A stretch of 64,000 bases of DNA from Pigmentiphaga kullae (GCF_004216695.1 NZ_SGXC01000003.1:744001-808000), one strand, 5' to 3'; numbered from the stretch's first letter, positions 52,922 to 62,428 are shown. The notes: a model not told the origin generated them from the letters alone. Translations and numbers: made by a program.

Positions 52922-55063
52922 ATGCTGAAAAGTGAACGGATGTCATTGAGCCGCAGCGAACGATCCTGGCTGCCGTGGTGGGGCAAGACGGGCAAGATCG
53001 CCATGGGATGGTCCACATGGCTCAATCGCGACCGCTATGCGGCGACCGAGGCGGGGTTCGAAGGCATTGCGCAGACACGTGTCGCCATTCTGAAGAATTG
53101 GGCCGACCACTTGTGGGCGCAGCTCGATGCCGCCGCCGGGCAACTGGTGCACGGGTTTCCGTCAGTGCCGCCGGGGTGGCTGGCGGAAAGGCAGGCCATG
53201 GCCGCCGATTTTTCCGAGCTGTTCGTCATCGATGCCCATGGCCGGCTGCTGGCCTCGACCGCGCCTTCGCGCATCGGCGCGGCGGATCTGTCGCCGCAGG
53301 CCGTTGCCGCCGGATTGCGGCAGCCTTTTCTGCACGGCCCGTACATCGATCCCGTCACGGCGGCGCTTCCTCCGTCCACGTCGCGTTTCCATGATGCCGT
53401 CACGCTGATGTTCTACCAGCCCGTCGTGAAGAACGGGGTGGCCGTGGGCTCCCTGTGCGGCCGCGTTCCGAACGACGTGCTGGGCGATCTCATCCAGCGC
53501 GAAGCCGGGCACGTCTTTCGCGAGTCCGGCGACAACTACGTCTTCATGGTCGAATCGCGCTTCGATCCGGCGGTCAGGCCGGGTACGGCGCTCTCGCGGT
53601 CGCGCTTCGAGGATTCCACCTTTTCCCATGGCGACAATCTCAAGCAGGGCGTGCGCACGCCGTTCGGCGTGGTCAGCGTGCGCGAGCACACCGAGCTGGA
53701 GTTGTTGTTCACCGACCCCGCGACCGGACAGCTGCACCCGGGCGTGCGCGAAACCATACGCAACCGTGAAAATCTCTTCGTCACCTATCCCGGCTATTCG
53801 GACTACCGGCATGTGCCCGTCATAGGCAAGGGCGTGACGTTCACGCTGGCGGGCTCGCCCGATACCTGGGGCATGATGTGCGAGGGCGATCTGGAAGAGG
53901 TCTATCGCTATCGCAGTATCGGATTCGGCCTGATGCGCCTGCATGGCCTGGCCATGATGTCGACGGTGGCCGTGGTGCTGGCGCTGGAGTTTGCCGGTGC
54001 GCGGCTGCCGGCGATGTGGTCGGTTGCGGCGGCGACGGCCTGGGCGATGGCGGCCACCGTTGTCTTTCATCGGTACGGCATCCGGCCGGTGTCCGAACGC
54101 ATCCGCGGCACGACCGCGGTCATTCGCGCCATTGCCGAGGGGGGCGGCAACCTCAGCCAGCGCTTGCCCGTGCCGGACGGCCGCGTCGACGAGACCACCA
54201 CGGTGGCCAAGTGGGTCAACAGCTTCATAGACGTCCTCGACCATACGATCGGCCGGGTGGTCAGCACGACCGACGAAATCAGCCGTTCCAACGAGTTCCT
54301 GCAGCAGAAAAGCCGCAGCAGCGCGGCGGCGTCGCGCGAGATGGTGGCGGCGACGCAGGCCATGCTGGAATCGCTGGGGCAGCAGCGCGCGGAAATCGAC
54401 GCCGCGACGCAGAACGCACGTTCGATGCAGGAAGTGGCCAGCGTCGAACGTGCCCGGGCGGCGCAGCAGTTCGATATCCTGCAGGCACGCATGGGGCTGA
54501 TCCGCGAGTCGGTGGGGGCGTCGGCCGACCGCATCGCGCAGCTCGACAGCAGTACGACCGAGATCGGCCGGGTGGTGACCATGATCGCCGCCATCGCCCG
54601 CCAGACCAATCTGCTGTCGCTCAATGCCGCCATCGAGGCGGCTCGCGCGGGCGAGGCGGGCCGTGGCTTTGCCGTGGTGGCCGACGAGGTGCGCAAGCTG
54701 GCAGACGGCACGGCCAAGGCGACGGCCGAGATCGACGCGATGATCAGCAAGGTGCAGCAGGAAGCCAAGGAGTCGGTGCGGATGATGGAGTCGGGACTGG
54801 AGCAGATGGAGGAGGGCTTTCGCCTGGCCGCCGGAACGGCTGCCGACCGCGGCGAGATGGACGGGGTCATGGACAGGATGTTCGACACCATCGGCCAGAT
54901 CGCCGACAGGGCGCAGTTGAGCGGCCAGCAGATCGACCGCATGAGGCTGGCCGCGCAGGCCATGCGCCAGGCCATCGAAGAAGCGGGACATTCGACCGAA
55001 CAGACGCGTTTTTCGACCGCCAAGCTGCACAAAGTGATGGGAGCTTTCAAAGTGACGGCGTGA
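52922..55063 (+). CDS. methyl-accepting chemotaxis protein with N-terminal Cache-like sensor
   Basis: Chemoreceptor of 713 residues from ATG 52922, behind AGGAG. Residues about 95-330 resemble a double Cache/PDC sensor ([30 protein letters not shown]). The only clear transmembrane helices are adjacent, about 341-360 and 364-384; I find none before the sensor. HAMP-like region follows, then the cytoplasmic coiled coil with the hairpin tip [20 protein letters not shown] and [12 protein letters not shown]. There is no C-terminal CheR/CheB pentapeptide. No che or flagellar genes are adjacent. Confidence 0.88.
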   Translation: MLKSERMSLSRSERSWLPWWGKTGKIAMGWSTWLNRDRYAATEAGFEGIAQTRVAILKNWADHLWAQLDAAAGQLVHGFPSVPPGWLAERQAMAADFSELFVIDAHGRLLASTAPSRIGAADLSPQAVAAGLRQPFLHGPYIDPVTAALPPSTSRFHDAVTLMFYQPVVKNGVAVGSLCGRVPNDVLGDLIQREAGHVFRESGDNYVFMVESRFDPAVRPGTALSRSRFEDSTFSHGDNLKQGVRTPFGVVSVREHTELELLFTDPATGQLHPGVRETIRNRENLFVTYPGYSDYRHVPVIGKGVTFTLAGSPDTWGMMCEGDLEEVYRYRSIGFGLMRLHGLAMMSTVAVVLALEFAGARLPAMWSVAAATAWAMAATVVFHRYGIRPVSERIRGTTAVIRAIAEGGGNLSQRLPVPDGRVDETTTVAKWVNSFIDVLDHTIGRVVSTTDEISRSNEFLQQKSRSSAAASREMVAATQAMLESLGQQRAEIDAATQNARSMQEVASVERARAAQQFDILQARMGLIRESVGASADRIAQLDSSTTEIGRVVTMIAAIARQTNLLSLNAAIEAARAGEAGRGFAVVADEVRKLADGTAKATAEIDAMISKVQQEAKESVRMMESGLEQMEEGFRLAAGTAADRGEMDGVMDRMFDTIGQIADRAQLSGQQIDRMRLAAQAMRQAIEEAGHSTEQTRFSTAKLHKVMGAFKVTA

Positions 55064-55107
55064 CGCCGGCAGGCCGCGGCGCGCCGGGTTCCCGCGCGGG
55101 GCGCCTT

Positions 55108-56016
55108 CTAGCGTGACCCTGCCCGGGTGGCGGCGTGGCTGCGCACGGCGTCGACCAGCGCACGCACGCAGGCGGGCAGGGCTTCCAGCTTGCGCACCAG
55201 CATGTCGCGTTCGCGTATCGCCCACGGTTCGTCCAGCGTGACGATCTCCAGCCGCATGGTCCGCTGGTGCCGCCGAGCCGCCGATTCCGGAAGGACGCCG
55301 ATGCCCACGCCCGCTTCCACCATGCGGCAGACGGCCTCGAAGCCGGACACCTGGATGCGCAATGCCAGTGTCGTTCCGCGGTTCTCCACCTGTTCGCGCA
55401 GGAAGTTCAGCATGGTGCTGCCCTCGTGCAGGCTGACGTGGGGGAATTGCAGCGTGTCGTCCAGCGTCACCTGCCTGCGCCCGGCCAGGGGGTGGCCTAC
55501 CGGTACCGCCAGGGCCAGGCGGTCGGTGCTGAAGTGCAAGCGCTGCAAGCCCGGAGCGACGATGGGGCCGGCCGTGATCCCCAGGTCGGTGGAGCCGTCC
55601 ATGACGCCCCGGATGATGTCCCGCGTCAGCTTTTCCTGCAGATCGACCGTGACGCCCGGCCGGTCGGCCAGGAAGCGGGCCAGGATCTCTGGCATGAACT
55701 CGGTCACCGCCGTGGTGTTGGCGTAGATGCGGATGTGGCCGGTCGAGCCGGCGCCGCCGTCGGAGAACTCGCTTTTCAGGAAATCGACCTGGCGCATGAC
55801 CGCGCGGGCGTGCTCCAGCAGTCTGATGCCGGCCGGCGTCAATTCCACGCCGCGGCTGTTGCGGTACAAAAGCCGCGCTTCCAGCTGGGTTTCCAGTGTC
55901 TTGATGCGGGTACTGGCCGCCGCCAGCGACAAATGGGCGCGGCGGGCGCCCTGGGTCAGGCTGGGGCCTTCGGCAACGTGGATGAAAAGGCGCAGGTCGG
56001 CCAGATCGAAGTGCAT
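55108..56016 (-). CDS. LysR family regulator of the itaconate-type cluster
   Basis: LTTR of 302 residues. The winged helix (about 1-60) has SLTQGARRAHLSLAAASTRIK; the effector domain follows, with VGHPLAGRRQVTLDD and EAGVGIGVLP. It is divergent from the MaoC-type hydratase gene, exactly like the LysR gene (PA0877) beside the itaconate genes of Pseudomonas aeruginosa. A dyad at 56054-56072 in the gap is the likely binding site. It probably senses itaconate or its CoA ester; that is inference. Confidence 0.88.
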   Translation of the reverse strand: MHFDLADLRLFIHVAEGPSLTQGARRAHLSLAAASTRIKTLETQLEARLLYRNSRGVELTPAGIRLLEHARAVMRQVDFLKSEFSDGGAGSTGHIRIYANTTAVTEFMPEILARFLADRPGVTVDLQEKLTRDIIRGVMDGSTDLGITAGPIVAPGLQRLHFSTDRLALAVPVGHPLAGRRQVTLDDTLQFPHVSLHEGSTMLNFLREQVENRGTTLALRIQVSGFEAVCRMVEAGVGIGVLPESAARRHQRTMRLEIVTLDEPWAIRERDMLVRKLEALPACVRALVDAVRSHAATRAGSR

Positions 56017-56053
56017 GGCGGCGCTTGGCGGAAAGATCCCATTCTACGGCGAG

Positions 56054-56072
56054 TCTTCGGTATTTTCGAAGA
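56054..56072. promoter_or_regulatory. LysR-type binding dyad
   Basis: TCTTCG-N7-CGAAGA, an inverted repeat of the T-N11-A class used by LysR regulators, in the 139-base divergent gap. Confidence 0.5.
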
Positions 56073-56155
56073 CGGGGTCGAAAAAACGCAAATTTACAGA
56101 AGGCTGCGACGCGCGCATGCTGGCGACCTGCAACGCAGGAACAGGAGACTCGTCA

Positions 56156-56998
56156 GTGACCAGGGAGACCCCCGCCGAGCCCGGAGATTGGGCAGGGCGC
56201 ACCGAAACTTCGACGGACCAGATCAGCCACGGCCTGGCCCGGCGCATCGGCGCCACGCTGGGGCAGCCGGTACCGCCTCCGGGCGCCGAGCTGCCGGAAC
56301 TGTGGCATTGGGCGTATTTCCAGGAACCTGTCGAGGCCGGCGGGCTGGGCGTCGATGGCCATCCTGCCCGCGGCGGCTTTCTGCCGCCGGCCGAAGGCCG
56401 GCAGCGCATGTGGGCCGGCGGCAGGCTGGCGTTCATCCAGCCGCTGGTGGTGGGCGAGGACGCACGCCGTACCTCGACCATCCTGTCGGTGGAAGAAAAA
56501 GCCGGCCGCACCGGCGCCCTGCTGTTCGTGACCGTACAGCACGAATATCGGCAGCTTGGCCGCGTCGCCGTGCGCGAAGAACAGGACATCGTCTACCGCG
56601 AACCGTCCCCTCCGCGTACGGCCGACCCGGAGCCTTTGCCGCCGGCCGGCTGGTCGGAAACCGTCGTGCCTACGTCCACCATGCTGTTCCGGTATTCGGC
56701 GGTCACCTTCAACGGCCACCGCATCCACTACGACTGGCCCTATGCCACCGCCGAGGAAGGCTACGCCGGCCTGGTGGTGCACGGCCCCCTGATCGCGACG
56801 CTGCTGGTGGGGGCCTTCGTGCGCGCCCACCCGTCGCTGCGGCCGACGCATTTCTCGTACCGGGGCGTGCGGCCACTGATCGCGCCCACGCCCTTCGAGG
56901 CGGCGGGACGGATGACGGGCGCGGGCGTGGCCCAGGTATGGGCCGGCAACGCGCAGGGCGCGATCCAGCGTGGCGAACTGCGCTGCGTGCAGAGATAA
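56156..56998 (+). CDS. ich: itaconyl-CoA hydratase-like protein (MaoC/FAS1-dehydratase family)
   Basis: Double hot-dog hydratase of 280 residues from GTG 56156, which has AGGAG at good spacing; ATG 56117 in the same frame is an alternative. The N-terminal half is FAS1-type dehydratase-like (GGFLPPAEGRQRMWAGGRL); the C-terminal half carries the hydratase motif NGHRIHYDWPYA...VVHGPL. Related enzymes act on mesaconyl-C4- or itaconyl-CoA. With the CoA-transferase and CitE-like lyase below, hydration of itaconyl-CoA to citramalyl-CoA is the likely step, as in Pseudomonas PA0878. Confidence 0.8.
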   Translation: MTRETPAEPGDWAGRTETSTDQISHGLARRIGATLGQPVPPPGAELPELWHWAYFQEPVEAGGLGVDGHPARGGFLPPAEGRQRMWAGGRLAFIQPLVVGEDARRTSTILSVEEKAGRTGALLFVTVQHEYRQLGRVAVREEQDIVYREPSPPRTADPEPLPPAGWSETVVPTSTMLFRYSAVTFNGHRIHYDWPYATAEEGYAGLVVHGPLIATLLVGAFVRAHPSLRPTHFSYRGVRPLIAPTPFEAAGRMTGAGVAQVWAGNAQGAIQRGELRCVQR

Positions 56999-57049
56999 CA
57001 ACCGCGGCCCGCGCGCGAGCGCGAAGGCCGCCTGTCCATCGGAGACGGC

Positions 57050-58198
57050 ATGGAAGAGTACGACGACATCCGCCAGGGCGTGCGCGCCCTGTGCGCCCAC
57101 TATGACGCGGCCTACTGGCGCGGGGTGGACGAGGCCAGGGGCTTTCCCGAGGCGTTCGTGCGCGCGCTGACCGAGGCCGGATGGCTGGGAGCGATGATCC
57201 CCGCCGAGTACGGCGGATCGGGCCTGGGGCTGTCCGAGGCCTCGGTGATCCTGGAGGAAGTGAACCGCTGCGGCGGCAACTCGGGCACGGTGCACGGACA
57301 GATGTACAACCTGTTCACGCTGGTGCGCCACGGGTCGCAGGCGCAGAAGGATCATTTCCTGCCGCGCCTGGCCAGCGGCGAACTGCGCCTGCAATCCATG
57401 GGGGTGACCGAGCCGACCACCGGCACCGACACCACCCGGATCAAGACCACCGCCGTGCGGCGCGGCGACCGCTATGTGGTCAACGGGCAGAAGGTCTGGA
57501 TCTCGCGCGTGCAGCACTCCGATCTGATGATTCTGCTGGCCCGCACCACGCCCCTGGCCGAGGTCGCCAGGAAAACCGAGGGCATGTCCATCTTCCTGGT
57601 CGACCTGCGCGAAGCGATCGGCCACGGCATGGAGGTGCGTCCCATCGCCAACATGGTCAACCACGAGACCAACGAACTGTTCTTCGACAACCTGGAACTG
57701 CCCGTCGACAGCCTGATCGGCGAGGAAGGCAAGGGCTTTCGCTACATCCTGGACGGGCTGAACGCCGAGCGCACGCTGATCGCCGCCGAATGCATCGGCG
57801 ACGGCCGCTGGTTCATCGAGCGTGCGCGCAGCTACGCCGGCGAACGGCAGGTGTTCGGCCGTCCGATCGGGCAGAACCAGGGCGTGCAGTTTCCCATCGC
57901 CGAGGCCCACATCGAGGTCGAGGCCGCGGACCTGATGCGCTGGCGCGCCTGCCGCGAATACGACGGCGGCGTGCACGCGGGCGCCAGCGCCAACATGGCC
58001 AAGTACCTGGCCGCCAAGGCTTCCTGGGAAGCGGCCAACGTGTGCCTGCAGACGCACGGTGGCTTCGGCTTCGCCTGCGAGTACGACGTCGAGCGCAAGT
58101 TCCGCGAGACGCGCCTCTATCAGGTGGCGCCGATCTCGACCAACCTCATCCTTTCCTACGTGGCCGAGCATCTGCTTGGGCTGCCGCGTTCCTTCTGA
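57050..58198 (+). CDS. acyl-CoA dehydrogenase family protein of the itaconate-type cluster
   Basis: FAD flavoprotein of 382 residues with normal ACAD architecture: VTEPTTGTDTTRIKTTAVRR, DRYVVNGQKVWISR, NAERTLIAAECIGDGRW and LQTHGGFGFACEYDVERKFRE. ATG 57050 opens directly at MEEYDDIRQGVRALC. It occupies the same place as PA0879 in the Pseudomonas itaconate locus. Its biochemical contribution there is unclear; it may act on a methylsuccinyl- or related CoA. Confidence 0.9.
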   Translation: MEEYDDIRQGVRALCAHYDAAYWRGVDEARGFPEAFVRALTEAGWLGAMIPAEYGGSGLGLSEASVILEEVNRCGGNSGTVHGQMYNLFTLVRHGSQAQKDHFLPRLASGELRLQSMGVTEPTTGTDTTRIKTTAVRRGDRYVVNGQKVWISRVQHSDLMILLARTTPLAEVARKTEGMSIFLVDLREAIGHGMEVRPIANMVNHETNELFFDNLELPVDSLIGEEGKGFRYILDGLNAERTLIAAECIGDGRWFIERARSYAGERQVFGRPIGQNQGVQFPIAEAHIEVEAADLMRWRACREYDGGVHAGASANMAKYLAAKASWEAANVCLQTHGGFGFACEYDVERKFRETRLYQVAPISTNLILSYVAEHLLGLPRSF

Positions 58199-58207
58199 GG
58201 CGTTTCC

Positions 58208-59593
58208 ATGGACAAGACCAGCCTGGCGCGGAACGGCGCCACCGGCGCCCTGTGCGAATTCCTGGCGGCGCTGCGTTTCGAGGACCTGCCAGCGCCATTG
58301 GTGGACCGGACCGAAGACCTGTTCCTGGACTGGGTGGCGTCGGCCCTGGCCGGGAAGGGCGGACATCCGGTGCCGCTGTTCGAGCGCTATGCCGCCGCGA
58401 TGGGGCCGGCGCAAGGGCGCTGCGCGATCCTGACCAACCGGCGCACCACGTCGGCGCATTTCGCCGCCCTGGTCAACGGCGCGGCCTCGCACCTGGTCGA
58501 GCAGGACGACCTGCACAACAGTTCGGTGCTGCATCCGGCCACCGTGGTGTTTCCCGCCGTCTTCGCCGCGGCGCAGGACCTGGGCAAGTCGGGTAGCGAA
58601 CTGCTGCTGGCCGCGGTGGCGGGCTACGAGGCCGGCGTGCGCATCGGCGAATTCCTGGGACGGTCGCATTACCGCATCTTCCATACGACCGGCACCGTGG
58701 GCACGCTGGCGGCCGCGGCGGGCGTGGCCAAGCTGCTGGGGCAGGATGCGCGGACGCTGGCGCACACGCTGGGGTCGGCCGGAACCCAGGCCTCGGGCCT
58801 GTGGGAGTTCCTGCGCGAGGCCGCCGATTCCAAGCAGCTCCATACCGGGCAGGCGGCCGCGAATGGGCTCCTGGCCGCCTATCTGGCACAGGATGGCCTG
58901 ACCGGCGCGAACGGCGTGCTCGAAGGCCGGCAGGGCATGGCGGCGGGCATGTCCTCGGACGCGGATCCGGGTCGGCTGGGCGATCGCCTGGGCCAGCGCT
59001 GGGCCACGCTGGAAACATCATTCAAGTTCCACGCCTCGTGCCGCCACACCCATCCGGCCGCCGATGCGCTGTTGCACCTGATGCGTACCGAAGGCATCGC
59101 CCACGGCGACATTGCTTCGATCCGCGCCCGGGTGCACCGCGCCGCCATCGACGTGTTGGGCAACGTGGACGAACCCAGCACCGTGCACCAGGCGAAGTTC
59201 TCGATGGGGGCGGTGCTGGGCCTGATCGCGGTCCATGGCCGCGCCGGCCTGGAGGAATTCCGCGACCATGCGCTGACCGATCCGGCGGTGGCGGACATCC
59301 GCCGGCGCACGACCATGGTGCTGGACGACGAGGTCGACCGCGCCTATCCCGCCCGCTGGCTGGGCCGGGTCGAGGTCGAGACGCGCGACGGCCGGCGCCT
59401 GGCGGCCGCCATCGATAGTCCCAAGGGCGATCCGGACAACACCTTGTCGCGTCCCGAGCTGGAAACCAAGCTGCGGCGCCTGGCGGCCTTCTCCGGCGCC
59501 GCGACGCCGGCGCAGATCGATGCCTGGATCCCCCGTCTGTGGAACCTGCGGCACGCGCGCGACCTGTCCGATTTTGTGCCGGAGGCCGCATGA
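58208..59593 (+). CDS. MmgE/PrpD family protein of the itaconate-type cluster
   Basis: MmgE/PrpD-fold protein of 461 residues, equivalent to PA0881. Blocks: VEQDDLHNSSVLHPATVVFP with paired Asp and His, HTTGTVGTLAAAAGVAKLL and ADSKQLHTGQAAANG. Nine bases follow the ACAD stop and its own stop overlaps the CoA-transferase (ATGA). The family includes cis-aconitate decarboxylase, the enzyme that makes itaconate, so a role on a nearby C5 or C6 acid is plausible. Confidence 0.88.
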   Translation: MDKTSLARNGATGALCEFLAALRFEDLPAPLVDRTEDLFLDWVASALAGKGGHPVPLFERYAAAMGPAQGRCAILTNRRTTSAHFAALVNGAASHLVEQDDLHNSSVLHPATVVFPAVFAAAQDLGKSGSELLLAAVAGYEAGVRIGEFLGRSHYRIFHTTGTVGTLAAAAGVAKLLGQDARTLAHTLGSAGTQASGLWEFLREAADSKQLHTGQAAANGLLAAYLAQDGLTGANGVLEGRQGMAAGMSSDADPGRLGDRLGQRWATLETSFKFHASCRHTHPAADALLHLMRTEGIAHGDIASIRARVHRAAIDVLGNVDEPSTVHQAKFSMGAVLGLIAVHGRAGLEEFRDHALTDPAVADIRRRTTMVLDDEVDRAYPARWLGRVEVETRDGRRLAAAIDSPKGDPDNTLSRPELETKLRRLAAFSGAATPAQIDAWIPRLWNLRHARDLSDFVPEAA

Positions 59594-60801
59594 GCGCATT
59601 TCTTTCATCCACCGCACCGCGGCCGCTGGACGGCGTCACCGTGCTGAGCCTGGAGCACGCCATCGCGGCGCCGTTCTGCACGCGGCAACTGGCCGACCTG
59701 GGCGCGCGCGTGATCAAGATCGAGCGTCCCGGGACCGGCGACTTCGCACGCGGCTACGACGAACGCGTCCGAGGGCTGTCGTCCCACTTCGTCTGGACCA
59801 ACCGTTCGAAGGAAAGCCTGGCGCTGGATCTGAAGCAGGCGGGCGCGCGCGAGGTGCTGGAGCGGCTGCTGCCGCACGTCGACGTGCTGGTGCAGAACCT
59901 GGCGCCCGGCGCGGCCGACAGGCTGGGGTTGTCGTTCGAGGCGCTGCACGCGCGGCATCCCAGGCTGATCGTCTGCGACATTTCGGGCTATGGCGACAGC
60001 GGCCCGTACCGGGACAAGAAAGCCTACGACCTGCTGATACAAAGCGAGGGCGGCTTCCTGTCGGTCACGGGCACGCCCGACGAGCCGTCCAAGGCCGGCG
60101 CCTCGGTGGCCGACATCGCCGCCGGCATGTACGCCTATTCCAACATCCTGGCCGCGCTGCTGCTGCGGGCCACGACGGGCAAGGGCAGCCGCATCGACGT
60201 CTCCATGCTCGAAAGCATGGTCGAGTGGATGGGCTACCCCATGTACTACGCGTTCGACGGCGCGCCCCCGCCGCCGCGCTCGGGCGCCGCGCACGCGACC
60301 ATCTATCCCTACGGTCCGTTTCCCGCCGGCGATGGCGGCACCGTGATGCTCGGCCTGCAGAACGAACGCGAATGGCGCGTGTTCTGCGAGCGCGTGCTGG
60401 CGCGGCCCGAACTGGCCGGAGATCCCCGTTTCGACGCAAACTCGCGGCGCACCGAAAACCGGGCCGCGCTGCGCGACATCATCGTGGAGGTCTTCGCCGG
60501 CATGACCACCGGACAGGTCATGGCGGCGCTGGACGAGGCCCAGATCGCCAACGCGCGCGTCAACGACATGGCCGGCGTCTGGGCCCACCCGCAATTGGCG
60601 GCCCGCCAGCGCTGGACTCGCGTCGACAGTCCCGCCGGCGCGTTGCCCGCGCTGCTGCCACCGGGCACGGGCGGCGCCTACGGCGCCCGCATGGACCCCG
60701 TGCCGGCGCTGGGCGCCCACACGGCGGCCATCCTGGCCGAACTCGGCTACGGCGAAGCCGACGTCCAGGCCTTGCGCGCCGCCGGGGCGGTGGGCGCATG
60801 A
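59590..60801 (+). CDS. ict: itaconate CoA-transferase-like protein (class III)
   Basis: CaiB/BaiF CoA-transferase of 403 residues from ATG 59590. N-terminal LSLEHAIAAPFCTRQLADLG and VIKIERPGTGDFARGYD are characteristic; the catalytic Asp is residue 175 (ASVADIAAG). It lies between the MmgE/PrpD and CitE-like genes, as PA0882 does, and would form itaconyl-CoA from succinyl-CoA. It differs clearly from the other CoA-transferase at 24236. Confidence 0.82.
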   Translation: MSAFLSSTAPRPLDGVTVLSLEHAIAAPFCTRQLADLGARVIKIERPGTGDFARGYDERVRGLSSHFVWTNRSKESLALDLKQAGAREVLERLLPHVDVLVQNLAPGAADRLGLSFEALHARHPRLIVCDISGYGDSGPYRDKKAYDLLIQSEGGFLSVTGTPDEPSKAGASVADIAAGMYAYSNILAALLLRATTGKGSRIDVSMLESMVEWMGYPMYYAFDGAPPPPRSGAAHATIYPYGPFPAGDGGTVMLGLQNEREWRVFCERVLARPELAGDPRFDANSRRTENRAALRDIIVEVFAGMTTGQVMAALDEAQIANARVNDMAGVWAHPQLAARQRWTRVDSPAGALPALLPPGTGGAYGARMDPVPALGAHTAAILAELGYGEADVQALRAAGAVGA

Positions 60802-61613
60802 CGCGCGTGCGATCGGCCCTGTTCGTGCCGGGAGACCGGCCCGAACGGCTGCCCAAGGCGCTGGCCAGCGGCGCGGATGCCGTCATCGTGGACCTGGAGG
60901 ACGCGGTCGAGCCCGGCGCCAAGGATGCCGCGCGCGCGGCCGTGGCGGCATCCCTGCGGGGTTGCGCGGACGGGGCGGTGGTGGTGCGCATCAATGCGGT
61001 CCGGACAGCCTGGTTCGACGAGGACATCGCGCTGTGCGCCGCCAGCCCGGCGGTGGCCGCGGTGATGCTGCCCAAGGCGGAATCGGCGGCGGACGTGGCC
61101 CGCGCGGCAGCCGCCGCACGGCCCGTGTGGCCGCTGATCGAAAGCGCGCGCGGCGTGCTGGCGCTGGAGGCCATTGCCGGTGCGCCGGGAGTGGGGCGCC
61201 TGGTGTTCGGCAGCCTGGATTTCGCGCTGGATCTCGATCTGGATCCGGTGTCGGTGGCTGGCCGCGCGGTCCTGGACGATGTCCGGCATCGCATGCTGCT
61301 CCATGCGCGCGCCGCGGACCTGCCCGCGCCGCTCGATGGCGTGCATCCGCAACTGGACGACACCGACGGCCTGCGCGCCGAAGCCGCGCGGGCACGCGGC
61401 GCCGGCATGGGCGGCATGCTGTGCGTGCACCCCAGGCAGGTCGCCGCCATCAACGAGGCCTTCAGTCCTTCGGAAGCGGAACTGGCGGGGGCTCGCCGCG
61501 TTGTCCTGGCGGCGGCAGGGCAGCGGGGGGCGTTCCGGCTGGATGGAAAGATGGTCGACGCGCCGGTGCTGGCACGGGCCCGGCGGACGATGGAGGCCGC
61601 GGGCGAGCCATAG
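60798..61613 (+). CDS. ccl: citramalyl-CoA lyase-like protein (CitE/HpcH family)
   Basis: TIM-barrel lyase of 271 residues from ATG 60798 (ATGA overlap). Motifs: RSALFVPGDRPERLPKAL, VDLEDAVEP, VVRINAV, MLPKAES, PLIESARG and FGSLDFALDLDLDP, with Arg/Glu/Asp positions for CoA and Mg binding. It completes the set needed to split citramalyl-CoA into pyruvate and acetyl-CoA, as PA0883. A terminator follows. Confidence 0.82.
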   Translation: MTRVRSALFVPGDRPERLPKALASGADAVIVDLEDAVEPGAKDAARAAVAASLRGCADGAVVVRINAVRTAWFDEDIALCAASPAVAAVMLPKAESAADVARAAAAARPVWPLIESARGVLALEAIAGAPGVGRLVFGSLDFALDLDLDPVSVAGRAVLDDVRHRMLLHARAADLPAPLDGVHPQLDDTDGLRAEAARARGAGMGGMLCVHPRQVAAINEAFSPSEAELAGARRVVLAAAGQRGAFRLDGKMVDAPVLARARRTMEAAGEP

Positions 61614-61638
61614 CGGCGGGCGTTCGCTGCGGGCAAAG

Positions 61639-61665
61639 AAAAACCCCGCCTGAGCGGGGTTTTTT
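61639..61665. terminator. bidirectional terminator
   Basis: AAAAACCCCGC-CTGA-GCGGGGTTTTTT between the lyase gene (plus) and rpmG (minus). Confidence 0.9.
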
Positions 61666-61701
61666 CCTGGGCGCCGGCAGGGCCGGCGCGAACCGAGCCG
61701 A

Positions 61702-61872
61702 TTACTTCAGCTTGGTTTCCTTGTAGTCCACGTGCTTGCGCGCGACCGGATCGAACTTCTTGATCAGCATCTTTTCCGGGGTGGTGCGCTTGTTCTTGGT
61801 CGTGGTGTAGAAATGCCCGGTTCCGGCGGTGGACTCGAGCTTGATCTTTTCGCGAATACCCTTGGCGGCCAT
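61702..61872 (-). CDS. rpmG: 50S ribosomal protein L33
   Basis: Protein of 56 residues: [20 protein letters not shown] onward, then YTTTKNKR and the end VDYKETKLK. It is the zinc-free type with no cysteine pairs. Cotranscribed with rpmB, 24 bases downstream of it, the universal L28-L33 pairing. Confidence 0.97.
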   Translation of the reverse strand: MAAKGIREKIKLESTAGTGHFYTTTKNKRTTPEKMLIKKFDPVARKHVDYKETKLK

Positions 61873-61896
61873 GGTGTGCTCCTGTGGATCCGGTGG

Positions 61897-62133
61897 TTAA
61901 ACGGCTTCGCCGCGAGCGCGCAGATCGGCCAGGACGGCTTCGATGCCGTTCTTGTCGATGGTGCGCAGGGCGTTCGTGCTGACGCGCAGACGGACCCAGC
62001 GGTTTTCGCTTTCGACCCAGAACCTGCGGGATTGCAGGTTCGGCAGGAAGCGACGCTTGGTCTTGTTGTTGGCGTGGGAAACGTTGTTGCCCGTGATCGG
62101 ACCCTTACCGGTTACTTGACATACTCGTGCCAT
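61897..62133 (-). CDS. rpmB: 50S ribosomal protein L28
   Basis: Protein of 78 residues from ATG 62133 ([20 protein letters not shown]), preceded by GAGGTG. Contains [17 protein letters not shown] and the C-terminal LRARGEAV. One Cys only, so the zinc-free form. A long leader of about 258 bases is predicted from the promoter at 62399-62428. Confidence 0.97.
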   Translation of the reverse strand: MARVCQVTGKGPITGNNVSHANNKTKRRFLPNLQSRRFWVESENRWVRLRVSTNALRTIDKNGIEAVLADLRARGEAV

Positions 62134-62398
62134 GGCGACACCTCTTCTGCTATTTCGTGAATTCGGGAGACGGATCCGGGGGCCGGCTATGCCGGACTGT
62201 GCCCCGAAGTTCTGGCGCGGCTTGGCAGGATGGATGCCGACCCGGTTCGCACGGGTTCTCAAGGTACCCCGGCGCATGGCCAGAATGCGTTGAGAACGTG
62301 CGCTGCAAACATCCCGAGCCGGGTTTTACCAGGTTCGAAACGTCTATTTCCCGGGGCGAGTTTTCTCGCGGACCAAGGGTAACGCCGTAAAGCTCGCA

Positions 62399-62428
62399 AG
62401 AATAGCACGAAAGCCGGCGTTTTTTCAA
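62399..62428 (-). promoter_or_regulatory. sigma-70-type promoter of rpmB-rpmG
   Basis: Minus-strand TTGAAA (62428-62423), 18-base spacer, TATTCT (62404-62399); start near 62392. Confidence 0.6.
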
